From positions 36,757-47,508 of the forward strand of contig NWUY0300005768.1 of the NCBI GenBank assembly GCA_004151065.3: a DNA stretch of 10,752 bases. Reading direction: 5' to 3'. Position numbers and translations under genes: made by a program. Positions 7,010 to 10,752 of this stretch are shown here, piece by piece (the first letter of the stretch is position 1; every line of letters starts with the position of its first letter). The notes beneath the pieces are model-generated. The model ran no database searches. It saw only the letters and a program-made list of their open reading frames with translations, and had not been told where the DNA came from. This DNA comes from Larix sibirica. Lineage: Eukaryota; Streptophyta; Pinopsida; Pinales; Pinaceae.

Positions 7010-8364
7010 CGAGAATGTTAACAAACCTTCAAAAATAATTTGATCTATGAGAACCTTCGCTTTGCTGGAATTCCCTTGTGGAATAGTAGAAATAAGATGA
7101 TGTTTTGAGTACAATTATTCTACCTCATCACGTGTTTGCGTGGGATAAGGGTATTCTAATCACCCTCTATTGAAAATTTGGTCAAAATTCTAATAAGAAT
7201 TATAGTTATATATGAGTCATGGTTTAATTTTGTGAGAGAAGAACCACTTGAATCACGGAGTTGTTTAATTATTATATTTTTGGATTTATATATTTTTTTT
7301 CAAATCATAATCAAAAAGGGTTTGTATTTACTCAAATAAGTTAAAAAAAATATTTCGGAAGTTGTTCCTCCACTCTGCTGTAGTCGGCATCTTTTGTCGT
7401 CCCTCGTGGACCCACGTCCCGTCGACGACTGCCTTCATGCCAAAATTTCACCACGCGACATCACCTTCAACGTGCTATCACATCGACATTCAATATTGCA
7501 TTCAATACCTTGCTAACCTCTAACTCTCGTGCCCGGAATTGGATTTTCCCTTTAGAATACAATCGGGTCGACAGCCCTCACCTTGTATTTCTTTGAATAG
7601 TCCATGGAGGGAGCGCAGTAGATTCTTTCATAGTCCAGGTGAATTGAGTGAGGGACTGTTGTTATAATTAGTAGACGAATGACAAAAGAACCAATGTGTA
7701 GCCACGCGATGTTTTTGGGGTGCTAAGAGTACATAAGTTCAATTTCCATTACTCAAAATTCTCTAAATTTTTGCCTTTGCAATTACTATGCCATTTCTAT
7801 TTCGTTAAAATTTCAATTGGAGATGTCAAATGGAATCATGCCAGAGTCCTCCATTTAAATGATGATTTCGGGTTTTCTGATATGCTAGGTGCCAATCTCA
7901 CCATCTATCTCTAACTTTAATCATAGTTGATTTGGAGTCAATTAAAACCCCAAGATGTCAGCCTCTCAATGTCGACGTTAAAGTCTTTGTGGTATAGAAA
8001 CAAAATGAAATAGTTTTTGGGCTCTCGCATGAATAGAGATTTCAAAATTCTCAAAATCGCAATGTCAATATCTATGTAGGGCCTCTATGTTTTAGCCTTT
8101 CCCCCTTCCAATTTGGGCTCTATAAATTTCAAAGTTGAAACCATTACAGAACAGGAAAATATAGTAGAGTATAAATACCTTCCAAATTTATTGTAATTAT
8201 AAAAAAACCCTCTAATAAAATTCACATAGGTGTGTCAAGTTTCCAGACTTCGTAAGTTTTATAGAAGACCTCTTGAAATTCCAAAACAAACCAGAATACG
8301 ATGCAAAATTTTAGAACATCTTGTTTCTCAAAATTATGCGAAGGAAAATAGCCTTTCAAAAAGG
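7010..8364. other. Spacer with no recognised gene
   Basis: AT-rich throughout, except for a patch at about 7370-7620 with more CpG and GTCGAC sites. The longest plus-strand frame (7720-7914, 64 codons) is Phe/Leu/His-rich and not recognised. A minus-strand ATG at 7605 is followed, after 24 bases, by AAG|GTGAGG, a donor-like site, but no second exon was found. I see nothing here that I can name. Confidence 0.6.
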
Positions 8365-9067
8365 GTCGATAGCCCTATCGACATTTTCCCAAAAATCTCA
8401 TCGGACTGAACAAAAACATTCGGCAACGTTCCCCATAAATTAGAAGCTTTTCGGAGTTGTCAGAAGGCACTGATAATACTATCGTCAATTTGGTAAAAGA
8501 TTCCTTTCAATGTTTTGAAAGCTCGTTGACAACACTTTCACTAACCTTTTGAAAGAGCGGCACATCCTTGAAAGATTGCACTTCGAGTTCCGCAATGATG
8601 CCGAAAGTGTTGTCATCAAGCTTTCAAAACATTGAAAGGAATATCCTACCAAACCGCCTATAGTGTTATCAATGCCTTCTAACAACACCGAAAAAGCATC
8701 TTTATGGGTAATGTTGCCAAAGGTTTTTGTTCAATCTAGTGAGATATTTTGGGAAAATGCCGATAGGGTTATCTTGGGAAAACACTTTTGGCACTTTGGT
8801 AGAAGATTCCTTTCAATGTTTCTAAATATCGTTGAGAACACTTTTGCTAACCTTTTGAAAGAGTGGCACATCCTTGAAAGATTACACTTCGAGTTCTACA
8901 ATGATGCTAAAAGTGTTGTCGGTGATATTTCAAAACATTGAAAGGAATCATCTACCAAACCATCGATAGAGTTATCGGCGCCTTCTAACAACTTCGAAAA
9001 GAATCTTTACAGGGAACGTTGTCGAAGGTTTTTGTTCAGTTCGATGAGATCTTTTGGGAAAATGTCG
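8365..9067. repeat. Foldback (inverted) repeat with a 306-base direct duplication
   Basis: Sequence from 8379 inward is matched, reversed and complemented, by sequence from 9067 inward, through at least 8379-8432 and 9014-9067. A tighter pair, 8489-8539 and 8603-8653, agrees at about 46 of 51 positions around a 63-base loop. The same pair recurs at about 8795-8846 and 8908-8959. TTTGGTA(A/G)AAGATTCC occurs at 8489 and 8795, giving a direct period of 306. The left edge is an 8-base perfect palindrome arm pair (8365-8372 / 8375-8382). Open frames inside it are by-products. It may be a foldback or MITE-like element, or a satellite fragment. Transcripts would fold into long hairpins. Confidence 0.88.
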
Positions 9068-9102
9068 TTCCTCTGGATCATAGTTCTTGTCAATGAAATT
9101 TT

Positions 9103-9735
9103 CTAGAACCATAGTCCATGAGGTCAAAGTTCCTGAGGTCATAGTTACTCTTGAGTTCCTAGTTCCTGAAGTGTTAGCTCTTTTGGAGGTCCTAGTTCCT
9201 CTCGATGTCATAGTTCCTCTTAAGGGCCTAGTTCAACTCAAGGTCATAGTTCCTCTTGAGGTCCAAGTTCCTGAGGTCCTAGTTTCTCTTGAGGTCCTAG
9301 TTCCTCTTAAGGTCATAGTTCCTCTTGATGTCATATTTCCTTTTGAGGTCCTAGTTCCTCTTGAGGTCCAAGTTCCTAAGGTCATAGTTCCTCTCGAGGT
9401 CGTAGTCCCTAAGGTTATAGTTTCTCTTGAGGTCCTAGTTCCTCTTGAGGTCCTTGTTCCCGAGGTCATGGTTGTTGTGGGTCAATTTTTTCAAGGCCAT
9501 AGTTGCTAAGGTCGAACTTCTTGAGGTGATAGTTTCTATAGGTCAAAGTTCTTGATGTCATAGTTCCTATGGGTCAAGGTTCTCGAGGTCTTAGTTCTGA
9601 AGGTCAAAGTTCCAGGGGTCATAGTTCCTAAGGCATAGGTCATAGTTCTCAAGGGCAAAGCTCCTGTGGGTCAAAGTTTCCAATGTCATAGTTCTTATGG
9701 AGCAAAGTTTCCAATGTCTTAGTTCTGAGAGGCAC
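9103..9735. repeat. Minisatellite of a 15/18-base GAGGTC-TAGTTCCT unit
   Basis: A degenerate unit with consensus GAGGTCCTAGTTCCTCTT recurs over about 630 bases, in roughly 35 versions. In the left two thirds (to about 9500) spacing alternates between 15 and 18, so plus-strand frame stays open (from the TTG at 9087, first ATG 9093, to 9509) and encodes repeats of LEVLVP and VPKVI type. The opposite strand is open too (TSRGTRTS type). To the right the unit drifts to GGGTCAAAGTTC-like forms and the frame is lost. The low-complexity product, and openness on both strands, favour a non-coding repeat. Confidence 0.9.
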
Positions 9736-9757
9736 TCTACCAAGGATACATGACAAT

Positions 9758-10018
9758 CTCGATTGAGGGTTTAGATGTGGTTAAGAAAATAGCTCGATCA
9801 AGCTACTTTTTATATATTCATTTTTTCATATTTTCGTGGGTAATAGCTCGATCGAGCTACTTTCTACATATTTTTCGTTTTCATATTACCTCGATCGAGA
9901 GTTTAGATAATCCTCGATCGAACTACTTTCTACATATTTTTCCTTTTCATCTTACCTCGATCGAGAGTTTAGATAATCCTCGATCGAGCTTTAGAGCTCG
10001 ATCGAGGGTTATCTAAAC
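9758..10018. repeat. 66-base repeats built on the palindrome CTCGATCGAG
   Basis: The 10-base palindrome CTCGATCGAG, or a one- or two-base variant, starts at 9758, 9793, 9847, 9890, 9913, 9956, 9979 and 9997. Distances 9847-9913, 9890-9956 and 9913-9979 are all 66, so a 66-base unit carries two palindromes 43 and 23 apart. Between them lie CTACTTTCTACATATTTTT and GAGTTTAGATAAT segments, also repeated. The array begins about 20 bases after the minisatellite ends. Decayed forms (TTGATTGAG, TTGATCAAG) continue to about 10078. Confidence 0.92.
9967..10018. repeat. 24-base-pair hairpin closing the CTCGATCGAG array
   Basis: Arms 9967-9990 and 9995-10018 are inverted copies with one mismatch (a G-T wobble in RNA) around the 4-base loop TTAG. 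Each arm contains one CTCGATCGAG and a GTTTAGATAA-type flank. The orientation of the repeat flips at this point, so the hairpin is where a direct array meets an inverted unit. Confidence 0.93.
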
Positions 10019-10084
10019 CTTTGATTGAGATTTTAAAAAAAGATTGATTGAGTGCTTGGTTAAGCCCTTGATCAAGCTCTTAAT

Positions 10085-10440
10085 TTGTGCAATTCGCACT
10101 TGTGTCTTTCCAAAAAGTGTTACCTGTATTCATGGGAATAGCCATCATAGCTACATAGTCGAAACCTTAATCTTATTTAGTTAATGTTTTGATTATGTGC
10201 TAATCCAGTGATTGAATTTTGTACATGAAATATTTTACTTGAAGTAATTATGGTTGGGTCTCTTATCCCTATACAAATTCAAAAAGAATCTAAAGAACTA
10301 CCTACAACTATAGATAAAATCACAACAATTAAATAGTTGAAACCCAATCTAATTAGCATAAATGACAGTCAACAGCTATAATCCAGGAGTTCAACAGATT
10401 GTCAAGCCGTTATTAGAGACAAAAACCCCATAGTCTTATG
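10085..10440. other. AT-rich spacer with no recognised feature
   Basis: About 350 bases between the palindrome array and the plus-strand LINE remnant. No open frame, repeat or motif that I can name was seen. Confidence 0.6.
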
Positions 10441-10446
10441 GTGTGA

Positions 10447-10752
10447 TTTCTCACCCATGTGTTTCAAAATCACCCACCAAGGGGTTGTGCAATCCTTGGT
10501 AACAGATTCATTAGGGAAACAATAAAACAACTAAAANAACTGTACCCTGGTTTCCTCCTCTGGGAGGTTTGAAAAGAACGAAATAATCGTTTGTTTCAGG
10601 AAAAAAAACAGATAAACACTTGGAAGGTCGTCTGGGAGCACCTAAAGCAGGAGATAACCGAAACCTTGAAACTCACGAGATGGAATGCTGAAGATCTGAG
10701 TGGTCCGGACTATGAAGTCAGACTTTTACATACCTGGGGTATCAGAGGTCTT
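10447..10752 (+). pseudogene. LINE ORF2 C-terminal fragment, plus strand (partial, one stop)
   Basis: One plus-strand frame from 10447 to the window edge reads GCAILGNRFIRETIKQL, then LYPGFLLWEV, a TGA at 10570-10572, then KERNNRLFQEKKQINTWKVV, and finally TWGIRG. The pattern LLWE-x-WKERNNRLF is typical of the region after the zinc-binding RVT part of plant LINE ORF2, near its C-terminus. The TGA stands where a Trp (TGG) is expected, consistent with one G-to-A change. The N at 10537 lies inside a codon and the frame runs through it, so here it is just an uncertain base. The strand is opposite to that of the LINE at 1-2370, so this is a separate insertion. It continues to the right. Confidence 0.75.

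Noticed and set aside
7581-7605. Short minus-strand first exon (ATG 7605, then AAG|GTGAGG)
   Set aside because: Only eight codons, with no identifiable second exon.
8663-8941. 92-codon plus-strand frame
   Set aside because: It lies wholly inside the foldback repeat, and a mirror frame exists in the other arm (8688-8485, minus strand).
9087-9509. 140-codon frame over the minisatellite as a gene
   Set aside because: It starts at TTG rather than ATG, its product is low-complexity, and the opposite strand is equally open.
9758-10018. CRISPR array
   Set aside because: The repeats are 10-base palindromes with non-unique, themselves repeated spacers, in a eukaryotic context.

Overview
The window looks like intergenic, repeat-rich nuclear DNA of a seed plant. 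The evidence is a set of decayed L1-type (non-LTR) retrotransposon pieces of the plant kind (ORF1 with a DUF4283-like N-terminal region and a CCHC zinc knuckle, ORF2 with an APE-type endonuclease, RNase H at the ORF2 end), AT-rich spacers, and one eukaryotic gene with good initiation contexts. The low gene density and multiple old repeats would fit a gymnosperm, but that is inference; no feature identifies the species.

Layout. 1-2370 holds a minus-strand LINE: ORF1 (about 2324-1122) followed by the start of ORF2 with its endonuclease (980 to the left edge), all broken by frameshifts. 2372-2678 is a 307-base piece, bounded by single Ns at 2371 and 2679, that encodes the part of ORF2 that should lie beyond position 1. 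Its last 63-65 bases repeat 1-65, so this looks like a misplaced contig. 2681-3733 is unclassified, probably repeat-derived. 4172-3734 is a 5'-truncated retroelement RNase H with a 26-base tandem duplication. 4173-6320 has no intact gene but contains three coding-like islands.

The one convincing gene is at 6971-6330 on the minus strand: an uninterrupted 213-codon protein whose first about 155 residues match the N-terminal region of the U2 snRNP splicing factor SF3B1 (SF3b155). It ends in a basic tail and has none of the rest of that protein: no tryptophan-containing U2AF-ligand motifs and no HEAT repeats. It is the best candidate in the window for something new.

7010-8364 is featureless spacer. 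8365-10018 is a block of three unrelated repeat structures side by side: a foldback repeat partly duplicated at 306 bases, a 15/18-base codon-phased minisatellite, and a 66-base repeat built on the palindrome CTCGATCGAG that ends in a 24-base-pair hairpin. 10447 to the right edge is the C-terminal part of a LINE ORF2 on the plus strand, opposite to the LINE at the left.

No operon, CRISPR array, tRNA or rRNA was seen. Apart from the SF3B1-like gene, nothing suggests genes acting together.
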